A stretch of 64,000 nucleotides of DNA from Kibdelosporangium sp040675465 (lineage in GTDB: Bacteria; Actinomycetota; Actinomycetes; Mycobacteriales; Pseudonocardiaceae): contig NZ_JBFAPA010000007.1 in the NCBI RefSeq assembly GCF_040675465.1, positions 310,001 to 374,000 on the forward strand, given 5' to 3'. Numbering within the stretch: the stretch's first letter is position 1; each line of letters opens with the position of its first letter. Below are positions 7,204 to 16,606 of the stretch, piece after piece. Position numbers and translations under genes: made by a program. The notes beneath the pieces are model-generated. The model was not told where the DNA came from. It saw only the letters and a list, made by a program, of their open reading frames with translations, and did no database searches.

Positions 7204-8580
7204 CTACCAGACCTTCAGCAGCTGCGTGCCGTGGCTGGGGATGGTCGCCTCGTAACCGTTCTTCTTGAACCCGAGGAACTTGTCGGCCCAGACGTCCCGG
7301 GTGAGCCGGTAGCCGTTCAGCCCGATGTCGCTCCAGTTGACGTTCACCTTGGCGGGGGCGGAGCCGAGGTTGAACAACGCCACGGTGTACGAGCCGTCCT
7401 TGTTGCGGGCCCACCAGACCTGCTGGTCGCCACCGGCCTTGACCGGCTTGGCGGGGCGGCCCTGCTGGTTGAGGGCGAGGACTTCCCGGTTGGTCAACAG
7501 CTTCACGCCGAGGTCGTCCAGTTGCGTGACGTCGTCACCGGTGTACAGCGGTGAGGACGTGATGGCCCAGAACGTCATGTACGCGTAGCGCTCGTCGTCG
7601 GTGAGGCCGTCCATCTTGCCGTTGCCGACGTCCAGTGAGTCCAGGTCGTGCCAGCCGCCCGGACCGGAGAACGGCAGCCACGCGGGCAGGTCGTTCCACC
7701 GGTCGTTGACCGAGTTCTCCCACGTCACCAACGTGTCGCAGTAGCACTCGACGTCGGTCTCGATCCGCCAGCCCTGCGAGATCCGCTGCCAGTCGGAGAT
7801 GTAGTTGATGTCCAGCGACCAGGACAGCTCGACGTGCACATCGCGCCCGGTCTTGTTGAACGCCTTCTGGTACGCGGCGATCTCGTCGCGGTTGTCGTAC
7901 TGCGGGCCGCTCTTCCACGAGCCCGGGCCGACGCCGTCGATCTTCAGGAAGTCGTAGCCCCAGCCGGCGAACATCCGCGCGATGGAGTCGATGTACTTCT
8001 GCGCACACGGGTTCGAGAAGTCGATCTTGTACGAGCTGTCCCACCCGTTGGTGGTGCGCTTGTCCGGGAACACCAGGTTCAGCGTGGTGCACCCGGGCGC
8101 GCCCTGCACCGGGTGACCGCCGTCGTCGACGACACCCTTGGCCAGGCCGACCGGGATGTAGATGCCGGCCTTGAGGCCCTTGTGATGGATGTAGTCGGCG
8201 ACCCACTTCATCCCGTGCGGGAAGCGTTCCGCGTTCGGGGTCGGGCGGCCGTACTGGTCATAGCCGAAGTTCCACTTCCAGTCGGCCCACCAGCCCGCGT
8301 CGATGTTGATGTACTCGTAGCCGTAGCGCTTGAGCTTCGAGGCCACCGCGTCGGTCTGCTTGAGCACGTTGGCCTCGGACAACCAGCTGTAGTCGCCCTT
8401 GTCGTTCAGACCCGGGTACTTGCTGGACTGCATGCTCCAGCTGCTCCAGCCCATGTAGGGCTTGTCAGCCTGGCCATGGTGGCCGTAGTGGTCACTTTCC
8501 GGCGCGGCCGCCGACGCGGGCACGGCGACGGTCGTCGCGAGCACGGCGCCGAGCAGCACCGTGAGCGATCTCTTCAGCAT
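7204..8580 (-). CDS. Secreted alpha-galactosidase, glycoside hydrolase family 27
   Basis: A 458-residue secreted retaining alpha-galactosidase that should release terminal alpha-galactose from galacto-oligosaccharides or galactomannan. The signal peptide covers about residues 1-25 (LLGAVLATTVAVPASA-AA). The TIM barrel begins at PYMGWSSWS and contains YEYINIDAGWW. The catalytic nucleophile is Asp215 in FLKIDGVG and the acid/base is Asp276 in ETDVECY; GWHDLDSL and NREVLALNQ follow as in family 27. The C-terminal beta-domain (about residues 375-458) is the usual family 27 greek-key domain. The gene lies 18 nt downstream of the frameshifted galactosidase gene and ends at a strong terminator, making it the last gene of a ROK-regulator-led operon. 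Confidence 0.93.
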   Translation of the reverse strand: MLKRSLTVLLGAVLATTVAVPASAAAPESDHYGHHGQADKPYMGWSSWSMQSSKYPGLNDKGDYSWLSEANVLKQTDAVASKLKRYGYEYINIDAGWWADWKWNFGYDQYGRPTPNAERFPHGMKWVADYIHHKGLKAGIYIPVGLAKGVVDDGGHPVQGAPGCTTLNLVFPDKRTTNGWDSSYKIDFSNPCAQKYIDSIARMFAGWGYDFLKIDGVGPGSWKSGPQYDNRDEIAAYQKAFNKTGRDVHVELSWSLDINYISDWQRISQGWRIETDVECYCDTLVTWENSVNDRWNDLPAWLPFSGPGGWHDLDSLDVGNGKMDGLTDDERYAYMTFWAITSSPLYTGDDVTQLDDLGVKLLTNREVLALNQQGRPAKPVKAGGDQQVWWARNKDGSYTVALFNLGSAPAKVNVNWSDIGLNGYRLTRDVWADKFLGFKKNGYEATIPSHGTQLLKVW

Positions 8581-8598
8581 GGCGCTCCCTTGCGCGTC

Positions 8599-10276
8599 TC
8601 AACTGATCTTGTAGATAACGGCGTCCTCGGCCGGCACGGTGATCGAGGCGTTGCCGTAGGAGGTGAAGCTCTTGCCGGACCACAGTTCCCGGAACGTGGA
8701 CCGTCCACTCAGGCCGATCCGGTCGCCGTCGATCCGGAACGACCGTGCGGCCTTGTCGAAGTTGAACACGGCCAGGTAGGTGGTCCGGCCGTCGTTCAGC
8801 ACATACATGTTGTTCGCCTTGAACCCGGTGTCGCCGTTGACCGGCCGGAACGAGCGGCCGAGCCGCGCGACCTTGTTGATCTCCGGGTTCTGCAGGAACT
8901 TCTCGGCCCGCTCACGCAATGCGGGTTCGCGGTAGTCGTCGCTGATCAGGTACACACCGGTGAGCACCGACGAGGTCACCCGGGCGCGGTTGTAGTTCTC
9001 CGGCCAGATCCTCGGTTGCGCGGGATCGGTGCCGTCGAACAGCTTCGCGTTGTTCCCGCTGTCGTAGTAGTAGTTGCCGAACTGGATGTGGTCGGCGTCG
9101 TTGTAGTTGTACATCTCGTCCAGCCACCAGCCGTAGCTGAGCGAGTTGAGCAGGTACTCGGTGCTCTTCTGGTAGTGCGCGGGATCGGTCTCGTGCCAGT
9201 TGTTCATCGAGCCGTGCACGTCACACGAGATGCGCCGTGCGTTGCCGTACTGGCCCATGAACAGCGGCGAGATCGCCAGGTCGATGAACGTGTCGCTGCC
9301 CGCGTACCCGACGACCTGCTGCATTCCCTTGTGGAACGCCTGCATTCCGGTGTGGACGGTCTGGTCGTACCAGCTGTCGGACTCCAGCATGGCGTGGCTG
9401 AAGAAGTCCATCTTCACGTACCGGCTGCCGCTGCCCGGTGACCTTCGCGTTGGCGCGGCCGAAGGTCTCCATCCCGGTGCGCCAGTCGTCGAAGTAGCCG
9501 ACCATCATCCGCGGCGAGGTCACAGTCTTGCCGGTGACCGGCCGGTGGGGGAGCAGCTCACGCGGCTTCTGGTACTTGTTGTCCGCGGTGCCGTAGTCGT
9601 ATTGGTAGTCCGTCAAGCCGGCGGTGACCTCAAGGCGATCCAGCTTGCCGCGGCGACCCTGCCCCGTGATGCCAGACTTCCAGGTGTCGTGGTCGATCGA
9701 GCCGAACACGAACCCGTGCCGGCTGGTGTCGTCGAACACCGTGGTGACTTCGAAGCTGCGCTGCTTCGAGGTGATGTCGTTGATGGGCTTGGACTCGTAG
9801 CGGACCCAGTTGTCGTTGTCGACGGGTACCAACAACATCCGGCGGTCACCGTTGGTGCCGATGTCCACGCCGCCGGGGGAGTCGACGAGCACCGGCGTCA
9901 TCTGGTTGGTGCTCAACGTCTGGTCGGACGACAGCTCGATCTGCACGTAAAAGTGGTCGGGACCGTCGAAGCTGAACTTCTGCTTGAAGGTCGGCAGGCC
10001 CCACCGGGTGCAGGTCACGGTGAACCGGTCGTACCGGCAGCCGCCCCGGTAGTCCTTAGTGGACACCGTGCGGCCGGCGAGTTTCACGGAGCTGGAGAAG
10101 TCGCTAATGCGCTTGGCGCCCCGCCAGTACACGTCGGCGGTGCCTTTGCCGGTCTGATAGACGATGGTGACGTTGTCGTGCCGGATGACAGCCGCCGAGG
10201 TGGCCGCGCTGGGCGCCACCGAACCGGCCAGGACCGAGAGAACGATCGCGGATAACGCAACTACACGTCTCTTCAT
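8599..10276 (-). pseudogene. Secreted clan GH-D alpha-galactosidase-like glycosidase, frameshifted
   Basis: Two frames of the same strand join into one protein of about 558 residues if one base is removed from the CCC at 9434-9436 (GGG on the coding strand). The first frame starts at ATG 10276 with a signal peptide (LSAIVLSVLAGSVAPSAATSA) and runs to DDWRTGMETFGRANAKVTG. The second resumes at GSGSRYVKMDFFSHAMLESD. Nucleophile-like (R-Y-V-K-M-D-F) and acid/base-like (ARRISCDV) motifs of the alpha-galactosidase clan lie after the shift. Because both halves are otherwise well preserved, the shift is either very recent or a sequencing error. The gene sits between the ROK regulator gene (20 nt upstream) and the GH27 gene (18 nt downstream). 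Confidence 0.8.
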
Positions 10277-10296
10277 TGAAACGCCCCGTCTGTTGG

Positions 10297-11457
10297 TCAG
10301 GATTCGAACAGCGTCCGCACGGCCACGGCCGCCGCGCCCCGGGCCCACTCCTCGAACGGCAGCGGGCGCAGGATGAGCTCACACTGAGCCGCGGCCCCGA
10401 ATGCCTGGGTGGCAAAGGTTTCCCGGATCTCGTCGGCGAACAGGTCGTACGCGTCCAGCCCCTCGCCGGACACCACGATCCGCTCCGGGCCGGCCAGGTT
10501 GGCCATCGCGGCCAGGCCGCGGCCGATGGCCACGCCCGCCCGGGCGAACACCCGCCGTAGCGCCACATCGCCCATCCGGGCGCCGGTGATCACCTCGTCC
10601 ATGGTCAGGCCCGGTTCACCGGTCGCCGTCCTGGCCTGCGCGACGATGGCGTCGGTGGACGCGATCGCCTCGACGCACCCGGTCGCGCCGCAGTGGCACA
10701 ACGGGCCGTCCCCGGACACCGGGATGTGGCCGATCTCCCCGGCCACCCCGTGCGCCCCGTTGACCACACCACCGTTGATCACGAGCCCGCAGCCGATCCC
10801 GGTACCCAGGGTGACCAGGGCGAACGACTGCGCGCCGATCCCGTCGCCGAACCACTGCTCGGCGACGGTGAGCGCTTTGACGTCGTTGTCGACGATGGTG
10901 TCTAGGCCGGTCGCCTCGGCCACGGGCTCCGCGAGCTGCACGTCCCGCCAGTGCAGGAACGGTGAGTAGCGGACGAGCCCGGACACACGGTCCACATCCC
11001 CGGCGACGGTCACGCCGAGTGTCCACGTCCGCTTGCGGTAGCGCGGCGAGTCGTACGTCAGGTCGCCGACCAGCTCAGCGACGTCCGACACGACCGCGTC
11101 GGCCTTGCGAGAGGTCAGCCTGCGGTGCTTGGCGGTGTGGATCCGCGCCTTGAGGTCGGTGACGACCCCGATCAGCTCACTGTCGGTGATCTTGACCCCG
11201 ACGAAGAACTCCCGGTCGGCCTGCACATCCAGGGGGCTCGCCGGGCGGCCGACGTTGCCCTGCTCTGAGTCGAGTTCGACCAAGTACCCGGCTTCGATCA
11301 GCGGGCGAGCCGCTTTGGTGACCGCCGCCGAGGACAGTCCCGTGCGTCGCGCGACGTCCACACGCGACACCGGGCCCTGGGTCAGGACCGTGGTGAACAC
11401 GGTGGCCGCAGCCGGGCTGGTGACCGGCGCACGTTGCGTCTGGCGTCGGGAGGACAT
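10297..11457 (-). CDS. ROK-family transcriptional regulator
   Basis: A 386-residue regulator with an N-terminal winged helix (about residues 15-75, TGLSSAAVTKAARPLIEAGYL) and a C-terminal ROK sugar-kinase-like domain (about 85-386). Visible ROK features are LGTGIGCGLVINGGVVNGAHG, the ExGH motif in GEIGHIPV, and the Cys cluster CHCGATGC that binds zinc. It leads the operon of two secreted galactosidases and is divergent from the GH36 gene, with an imperfect palindrome between them, so it very probably represses both units until a sugar is bound. The kinase-like ligand could be galactose or an alpha-galactoside (inference). The ATG at 11457 is nearly leaderless if the TTGACG/TACGCT promoter seen upstream is used. 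Confidence 0.93.
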   Translation of the reverse strand: MSSRRQTQRAPVTSPAAATVFTTVLTQGPVSRVDVARRTGLSSAAVTKAARPLIEAGYLVELDSEQGNVGRPASPLDVQADREFFVGVKITDSELIGVVTDLKARIHTAKHRRLTSRKADAVVSDVAELVGDLTYDSPRYRKRTWTLGVTVAGDVDRVSGLVRYSPFLHWRDVQLAEPVAEATGLDTIVDNDVKALTVAEQWFGDGIGAQSFALVTLGTGIGCGLVINGGVVNGAHGVAGEIGHIPVSGDGPLCHCGATGCVEAIASTDAIVAQARTATGEPGLTMDEVITGARMGDVALRRVFARAGVAIGRGLAAMANLAGPERIVVSGEGLDAYDLFADEIRETFATQAFGAAAQCELILRPLPFEEWARGAAAVAVRTLFES

Positions 11458-11474
11458 GGTTGGGTAGCGTAGGT

Positions 11475-11503
11475 TTAGAAAATTAACTTCGTCAATAAAC
11501 TAA
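11475..11503. promoter_or_regulatory. Putative ROK operator and divergent promoter region
   Basis: A 29-bp AT-rich imperfect palindrome with outer half-sites TTAG/CTAA and inner AAT/ATT and GT/AC matches lies in the 77-bp gap between the ROK gene and the GH36 gene. It overlaps a minus-strand TTGACG (11489-11494) that, with TACGCT 18 nt further, could be the promoter of the ROK operon. Binding here would affect both directions. Confidence 0.7.
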
Positions 11504-11534
11504 GGGTAATCGAGGCGGAAACGCGAGGTCCGGC

Positions 11535-13598
11535 ATGGCTGAAGTGATCTTTGACGCGGACGAGCGACTCTGGCTGCTGAGCACCGCGACCACGTCGTAC
11601 GCGCTGCGTCTGGACGCCTCGGATGCCCCGAGGCACGTCTACTGGGGGCCCACGCTGACCCTCGCGCAGGCCGCGACCGTGCGCACCCCGGTACTGTCCA
11701 AGATCAGCAGCGTCGACTCGCTGACGGACGAGGAGCTGCCGGTCGAGGGCGGGTCCCGGTTCGACGCGCCATCGCTGCAGGTCCGGTTCGCCGACCGGGT
11801 GGCGGCGTTCGAGTGGAAGTACGTCGACTACACAGTGGACGGTGGCCACCTCGCGATCCGGTTCACCGACAGGCACTATCCGCTCGAGGTCGTGCTGCAC
11901 TACTGGGTCGGCGCCGGGACCGACGTCATCGAGCGCTGGACCACGTTGCGGCACACCGGTTCCGACGACCCGATCACGTTGCTGCGCTGCGACTCCGCAT
12001 CGTGGTTCCTGCCGCTGCGCGCGGACTACGAGGTGTCGCACACGGTCGGCGGCTGGTCGAGTGAGTTCCGCTTGCAGCACACACCCATTCCGGTCGGCGA
12101 GACCACGTTCACCTCGCGGCGCGGGACTTCCAGCCACCAGGCCAACCCGTGGCTGATGGTGACCTCCGGTGACGAGGTGTGGAGCGGGGCGCTGGCGTGG
12201 AGCGGCAGCTACCGGATCACCGTGCGCCGTACCCCGCAAGGGCAGACCAGTTTCACCGGTGGGTTCGGCCACGAGGGCCTGACCTGGCGGCTGAACCCGG
12301 GGGAGGCGTGGGAAACCCCGGTCTTCGCAGGGCTTTACGCGGCCGACGGCGCCGACGCGGCCTCACGCCGCTGGCACGCCTACGTGCTCAACCACGTCCT
12401 GCCGCACTCGGACGAGACCCGCACGATCGTCTACAACTCCTGGGAGGCAACGGAGTTCGACGTCAGCGAGCGCAACCAGAAGATGCTCGCCGCTCGGGCC
12501 GCGGCGTTGGGCTGCGAGCTGTTCGTCATGGACGACGGCTGGTTCGGCGCCCGCACGCACGACGCCGCCGGCCTGGGCGACTGGACCGTCAACCGCGACC
12601 GGTTCCCCGGCGGGCTGGACCCGTTGATCGCCGAAGTGCACCGGCTGGGCATGCGGTTCGGCCTGTGGGTCGAGCCGGAGATGGTCAACCCGGACAGCGA
12701 CCTCTACCGGCAGCACCCCGACTGGGTGATGCACATGCCCAACCGGACCAGGACCACCATGCGCAACCAGCTGGTGCTCAACTTCGGCCGCACCGACGTG
12801 GCCGAGTGGGCGCACAAGTGGCTGGACCAGCTGGTCGGCCAGCACGAGATCGACTTCCTGAAGTGGGACATGAACCGGTCGTTCAGCGAGGCGGGCTGGC
12901 CGGCCGAGAGCGACCCGGACCGGCTGTGGATCGACCACGTCCGGCACGTCTACGCGATCATCGACCGGTTGCGCGCCGACCACCCCCAGCTGCGGATCGA
13001 GGCGTGCTCCGGCGGCGGCGGCCGGATCGACCTGGGCATGCTCGCCCGCACCGACCAGGCCTGGGTCTCCGACAACACCGACGCGCTGGACCGCATCCAC
13101 ATCCAGCACGGCTACAGCCGGATCTACCCGGCCCGCACCCTCTCGGCCTGGGTCACCGACAGCCCCAACCAACTGACCGGAAGGACGATCCCCCTGGCGT
13201 TCCGGTTCCACGTGGCCATGGCCGGCGTCCTGGGCATCGGCGGAAACCTGCTGAACTGGACCGAACAGGAGCTCGCGGAGGCGACTTCCCTGCTGGCCCA
13301 ATACAAGTCGGTCCGCCACATCGTCCAGCACGGCGTCCAGTACGACCTCACCGCAGGCCCAGTGACCGCCGTGCAGTACGTCCTGGGCAACGAAACCGTC
13401 GTGCTCGCATACCGACCCGCCGTGAACTTCGGCCTGCCCCAGGTCCCCTTGCGCCTCAAGGCCCTCGACCCCGCCGCCTCCTACACGACGGGATCGTCGA
13501 CCCACTCCGGCGCGGTCCTGATGCACCACGGCCTCGAACCCGCACTGCCCCTCGGCGACTACGCCAGCACGATGATCCACCTCACTCAGGTCGCCTGA
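11535..13598 (+). CDS. Cytosolic alpha-galactosidase, glycoside hydrolase family 36
   Basis: A 687-residue enzyme with no signal peptide. It should hydrolyse imported melibiose or raffinose-type oligosaccharides. The N-terminal beta-supersandwich spans about residues 1-290, the TIM barrel about 291-600, and a beta-domain closes the protein. Family motifs are YNSWEATEFDV, FVMDDGWFGAR, GLWVEPEMV, the nucleophile Asp445 in LKWDMNR, CSGGGGRID, and the acid/base Asp513 in WVSDNTDALDR. It is divergent from the ROK regulator gene with an operator-like palindrome between, and overlaps the end of the convergent GH42 gene by 17 nt. Length and motifs are complete. Confidence 0.95.
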   Translation: MAEVIFDADERLWLLSTATTSYALRLDASDAPRHVYWGPTLTLAQAATVRTPVLSKISSVDSLTDEELPVEGGSRFDAPSLQVRFADRVAAFEWKYVDYTVDGGHLAIRFTDRHYPLEVVLHYWVGAGTDVIERWTTLRHTGSDDPITLLRCDSASWFLPLRADYEVSHTVGGWSSEFRLQHTPIPVGETTFTSRRGTSSHQANPWLMVTSGDEVWSGALAWSGSYRITVRRTPQGQTSFTGGFGHEGLTWRLNPGEAWETPVFAGLYAADGADAASRRWHAYVLNHVLPHSDETRTIVYNSWEATEFDVSERNQKMLAARAAALGCELFVMDDGWFGARTHDAAGLGDWTVNRDRFPGGLDPLIAEVHRLGMRFGLWVEPEMVNPDSDLYRQHPDWVMHMPNRTRTTMRNQLVLNFGRTDVAEWAHKWLDQLVGQHEIDFLKWDMNRSFSEAGWPAESDPDRLWIDHVRHVYAIIDRLRADHPQLRIEACSGGGGRIDLGMLARTDQAWVSDNTDALDRIHIQHGYSRIYPARTLSAWVTDSPNQLTGRTIPLAFRFHVAMAGVLGIGGNLLNWTEQELAEATSLLAQYKSVRHIVQHGVQYDLTAGPVTAVQYVLGNETVVLAYRPAVNFGLPQVPLRLKALDPAASYTTGSSTHSGAVLMHHGLEPALPLGDYASTMIHLTQVA

Positions 13599-15432
13599 TC
13601 TCGACCTCGTAGGTGTTGTGGTTCAGCAGGAACAGCCAGTCACCCCGGCGTGCGGCCTGGACGCCCTCGGGTAGTCCACTCAGGACCGGCCGCACGCCGG
13701 CCTGGCCGGTGATGTGATCCATGACCCGGCGCATGCCATTCGCGTCGAGCCGGGTGCCGAGATACCACGCTTTGCCTTGCCCGTAGGCGTTCTGGGTGAG
13801 GACGTCGCCTTCCGCGCCTTCCAGCACGATCTCGTCCAGCCAGAGGCTCGCGGTGGCGGGTTCGCCGAGGATCTCGACGGGTTCATCGTGGTCGATCGGG
13901 TGGAACTCGGGGATGCTGAGACCGAGCATCTCGCGGAACGGCGCGGGATAGCCGCCGAGATACACCTGGTCGTCGCCGTTCACGATGCCGGAGAAGAACG
14001 ACATCAACAGGTGCCCACCATTGTGGACATAGCGCGTGAGGTTCTCGGGATCCTTGGTGAGGTACAGGTTCGGCACGACGACGAGTTTGTACTTGCTGAG
14101 ATCCGCGTCCGGCGGCACGACGTCGACGCCGATGTTGGCCTCGAACAACGGCGTGTAGTGGGCGAGCAGGGCGTCCATCTGGGTGAGCTCGTTGGACGGG
14201 TGCGAGTCCAGTTCGAGGGCCCACCAGTTGTCCCAGTCGAGAACCAAAGCGACGTCGTTGTCCGGCTGCGTGCCCAGGATGTCGCTGTACTGCTGGAGTT
14301 CCTCGCCGAGCGCGGCGACCTCCCGGAAGACGCGGCTGTCCGGCCCGGCGTGCGGGACCATGGCGGAGTGGAACTTCTCCGCGCCGCCCTTCGACTGCCG
14401 CCACTGGAAGTAGAGGACCGCGTCGGCGCCGTGCGCGATCGCCTGCCAGCTCCACAACCGCATCTGGCCGGGCTGCTTGATCCCGTTGTTGTGCCGCCAG
14501 TTCACCGCGCTCGGGGCCTGTTCCATCAGGATCCACGGCTGGCCCTGCCGGCTGGAGCGGATCACGTCGTAGCTCAGCCCGGCGAGGATGTGCGCCTGCT
14601 TGTCGAACGGGTCGGGGTAGGAGTCGTAGCTGACGACATCCACTTCCTTGCCCCAGGCAAAGAGATCCAGGGTCTTGGCGAGCGGGACGTGGTTCGTGGT
14701 GACCGGGATGTCGGAGTGGCGGCGGATGATGTCGCGTTCCATGGTGAGCAGGCCTTTGAGGGCGTCACTTGAGAACCGCGCGAAGTCGAGTTGCTGGGTG
14801 GGGTTGGCGAACGTGGGGGCGGAGCGGGGCGGGAGGATCTCCTCGAAGGCGTCGTACCGCTGGGACCAGAACTTGGTCGACCATGCCCGGTTGAGTTCGT
14901 CGATCGTGGAGTACTTGTCCCGCAACCAGTCCTGGAACGCCTTGGCGGAAACGTCGCAGTAGCAGGCCCTTGTGTGGCAACCATACTCGTTGTTGATGTG
15001 CCACAAGGCAAGCGCGGGATGATCGTGGTACCGGCTCGCGACCTGCTCCACGAGCCGTCCCGCGTACTCCCGGTAGATCGGGCTCGACGGGCAGTACGCC
15101 TGCCGCGCACCGGGCCACATCCGCGTGCCGTCGGCCTTGATCGGCAACGTCTCCGGGTGAAGGCGCGCCAGCCAGGGCGGCGGCGACGCGGTCATCGTGG
15201 CCAGACACGCCTTGACGCCACCTTCGGCCAGCATGTCCATCACCCGGTCGAACCACCCGAAGTCGAACGCCCCGGGCCGCCGCTCCACCTCAGCCCACGA
15301 GAAGATTCCCACGCTGACCATCGAGACCCGCGCCTGCTGCATCAACGCGACATCCTCGGCCCACACCTCCTCCGCCCACTGCTCCGGGTTGTAGTCCCCG
15401 CCAAACCCGACCCCACCCAACGGCCACCCCAT
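13582..15432 (-). CDS. Beta-galactosidase, glycoside hydrolase family 42
   Basis: A 616-residue cytosolic retaining beta-galactosidase, likely acting on galactan-derived beta-galactosides. The first line FGGDYNPEQW is the family signature. The acid/base is Glu149 in WHINNEYG and the nucleophile Glu304 in ILMEQAPS. The Cys cluster CHTRACYCD after the acid/base binds zinc in this family. The trimerisation domain and small C-terminal domain follow. The ATG at 15432 is chosen because GGGAGG lies 9 nt upstream; a GTG 9 nt earlier would overlap that site. The protein is slightly shorter than many family members (650-690), ending in a shortened C-terminal domain where the gene overlaps the GH36 gene by 17 nt. 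A perfect 12-bp palindrome sits in its leader. Confidence 0.93.
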   Translation of the reverse strand: MGWPLGGVGFGGDYNPEQWAEEVWAEDVALMQQARVSMVSVGIFSWAEVERRPGAFDFGWFDRVMDMLAEGGVKACLATMTASPPPWLARLHPETLPIKADGTRMWPGARQAYCPSSPIYREYAGRLVEQVASRYHDHPALALWHINNEYGCHTRACYCDVSAKAFQDWLRDKYSTIDELNRAWSTKFWSQRYDAFEEILPPRSAPTFANPTQQLDFARFSSDALKGLLTMERDIIRRHSDIPVTTNHVPLAKTLDLFAWGKEVDVVSYDSYPDPFDKQAHILAGLSYDVIRSSRQGQPWILMEQAPSAVNWRHNNGIKQPGQMRLWSWQAIAHGADAVLYFQWRQSKGGAEKFHSAMVPHAGPDSRVFREVAALGEELQQYSDILGTQPDNDVALVLDWDNWWALELDSHPSNELTQMDALLAHYTPLFEANIGVDVVPPDADLSKYKLVVVPNLYLTKDPENLTRYVHNGGHLLMSFFSGIVNGDDQVYLGGYPAPFREMLGLSIPEFHPIDHDEPVEILGEPATASLWLDEIVLEGAEGDVLTQNAYGQGKAWYLGTRLDANGMRRVMDHITGQAGVRPVLSGLPEGVQAARRGDWLFLLNHNTYEVEIRRPE

Positions 15433-15453
15433 AACAACCACCCTCCCAAAACA

Positions 15454-15465
15454 TAGGACGTCCTA
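15454..15465. promoter_or_regulatory. Perfect palindromic operator upstream of the GH42 gene
   Basis: TAGGACGTCCTA is a perfect 12-bp palindrome 21 nt upstream of the chosen start. On the coding strand it is preceded by a half-site-like TTAGGATG. The form suits a dimeric GntR-type repressor, but no such regulator gene lies nearby. It differs from the AT-rich site at 11475, so this gene is probably under separate control. Confidence 0.6.
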
Positions 15466-15613
15466 CATCCTAACCTCACGTTCTCCCAACCCTCGCACCC
15501 ATCCAACCTCGCTCACCCACCCCATCCATCCCGCCCACTCACTCACCGCGCACCCCAGCTGCATCCTGTGCCCAGTCCGCAGGCATCCCCGTCCCGTCGT
15601 CGCACTGGTCCGC

Positions 15614-15780
15614 CCGATCTGGGCTCGACCAGCCCGCCCGGTACGCGTGCCTGAGCACGGCCCGATTTAGGCTCGACCGGCGTGGTCCGGTACGCGTAGC
15701 TGACCGCCTGAGCCGGGTCCCGATCTAGGGCTCGACCAGGCCCGTCCGGTAGGCGTAGCTGACCGCCTGTGCCCGGTCCC
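15614..15780 (-). repeat. Three tandem degenerate copies of the response-regulator gene 3' end
   Basis: The last 55-60 bases of the response-regulator gene (encoding RAQAVSYAYRTGLVEP) are followed downstream by two further degenerate copies, anchored by CTCGACC at 15731 (in the gene), 15672 and 15624. The second copy would still encode AQAVSYAYRTTPVEP. The spacings are 59 and 48 bp. The copies are outside the reading frame. The rest of the 15466-15724 gap is C-rich and holds no gene. Confidence 0.75.
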
Positions 15781-16381
15781 GCAACCCCAGCTTCGCGAAC
15801 AGGTGGTTCACGTGCGTCTTCACCGTCGCCTCACTGACCACGAGCTGCCGCGCGATCTCCCCATTGGACAGCCCGGCGGCGATGAGCTGCAGCACATCGA
15901 CCTCTCGCGGCGTCAACCCGTCATCGGGTCGCTGCACCGGCCGCCGAGCCCCAACCGAGGCGACCAGCCGTTTCTGCAGGTCACCGTCGACAGTGGACAG
16001 ACCAGCAGCCGCAGAACGCACTGCCCGAGCGATCGACTCGGCGTCCGCGTCCTTGGTGAGAAACCCTCGAGCCCCGGCCCGCAAAGCCGCCAGCAACGAC
16101 TCGTCATCCGCATAGGTCGTCAACACCACGACCTCGGTCGCCGGATACTCGGCCCGCACAACCTGAGTGGCGGAAACGCCATCCCGGTTCGGCATCTTCA
16201 AGTCGACCAGCAACACATCCGGCCGAACCTCGGCAACCAACCGAACGGCCTCATCCCCATCCGCGGCGGCCCCAACAACCTCGATCCCAGGCAACAACCC
16301 CAGCAATGTCACCAACCCCTCCCGCACCACCGCCTGGTCATCGGCAAGCACAACCCGAACCCGCCCGCCCTCACCCACCAT
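15725..16381 (-). CDS. NarL/LuxR-type two-component response regulator
   Basis: About 218 residues. An N-terminal receiver domain has the phospho-acceptor Asp at about residue 60 (DVLLVDLKMPNRDG), the conserved Thr in VVLTTYAD and Lys in GFLTKDAD. A C-terminal LuxR helix-turn-helix follows (LTPREVDVLQLIAAGLSNGEIA through VSEATVKTHVNHLFAKLGL). The start is uncertain: TTG 16405, GTG 16396 and ATG 16381 are all in frame in a G-rich leader with no clear ribosome site, and ATG is preferred. It lies 225 nt downstream of its partner kinase gene, an unusually long gap for such pairs. Two extra degenerate copies of its 3' end follow its stop codon. Confidence 0.93.
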   Translation of the reverse strand: MVGEGGRVRVVLADDQAVVREGLVTLLGLLPGIEVVGAAADGDEAVRLVAEVRPDVLLVDLKMPNRDGVSATQVVRAEYPATEVVVLTTYADDESLLAALRAGARGFLTKDADAESIARAVRSAAAGLSTVDGDLQKRLVASVGARRPVQRPDDGLTPREVDVLQLIAAGLSNGEIARQLVVSEATVKTHVNHLFAKLGLRDRAQAVSYAYRTGLVEP

Positions 16382-16606
16382 CACCAACCACCCCACCCAT
16401 CCCAACGATGACCATCACACCGACCCCTCGCATAGTTCCCCGCCCACACCATCCCCGCGAGCCAAGCCCCACCATCGACACCCGCCCTCCCAACGCTACC
16501 GACGAGCCCCGACGCCGAGAGTCAGCAAGACCCCAACGAGCCCGAGTTGTCCACATCCACGAGTTGTCCACAGCCAGACGCCCGGAAGGCTTGACACACC
16601 AAGCTC

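Noticed and set aside
8599..10348. Two separate galactosidase-related genes
   Set aside because: The second frame lacks a start and signal peptide, and the two join in register at a homopolymer with one base removed, so one frameshifted gene is simpler.
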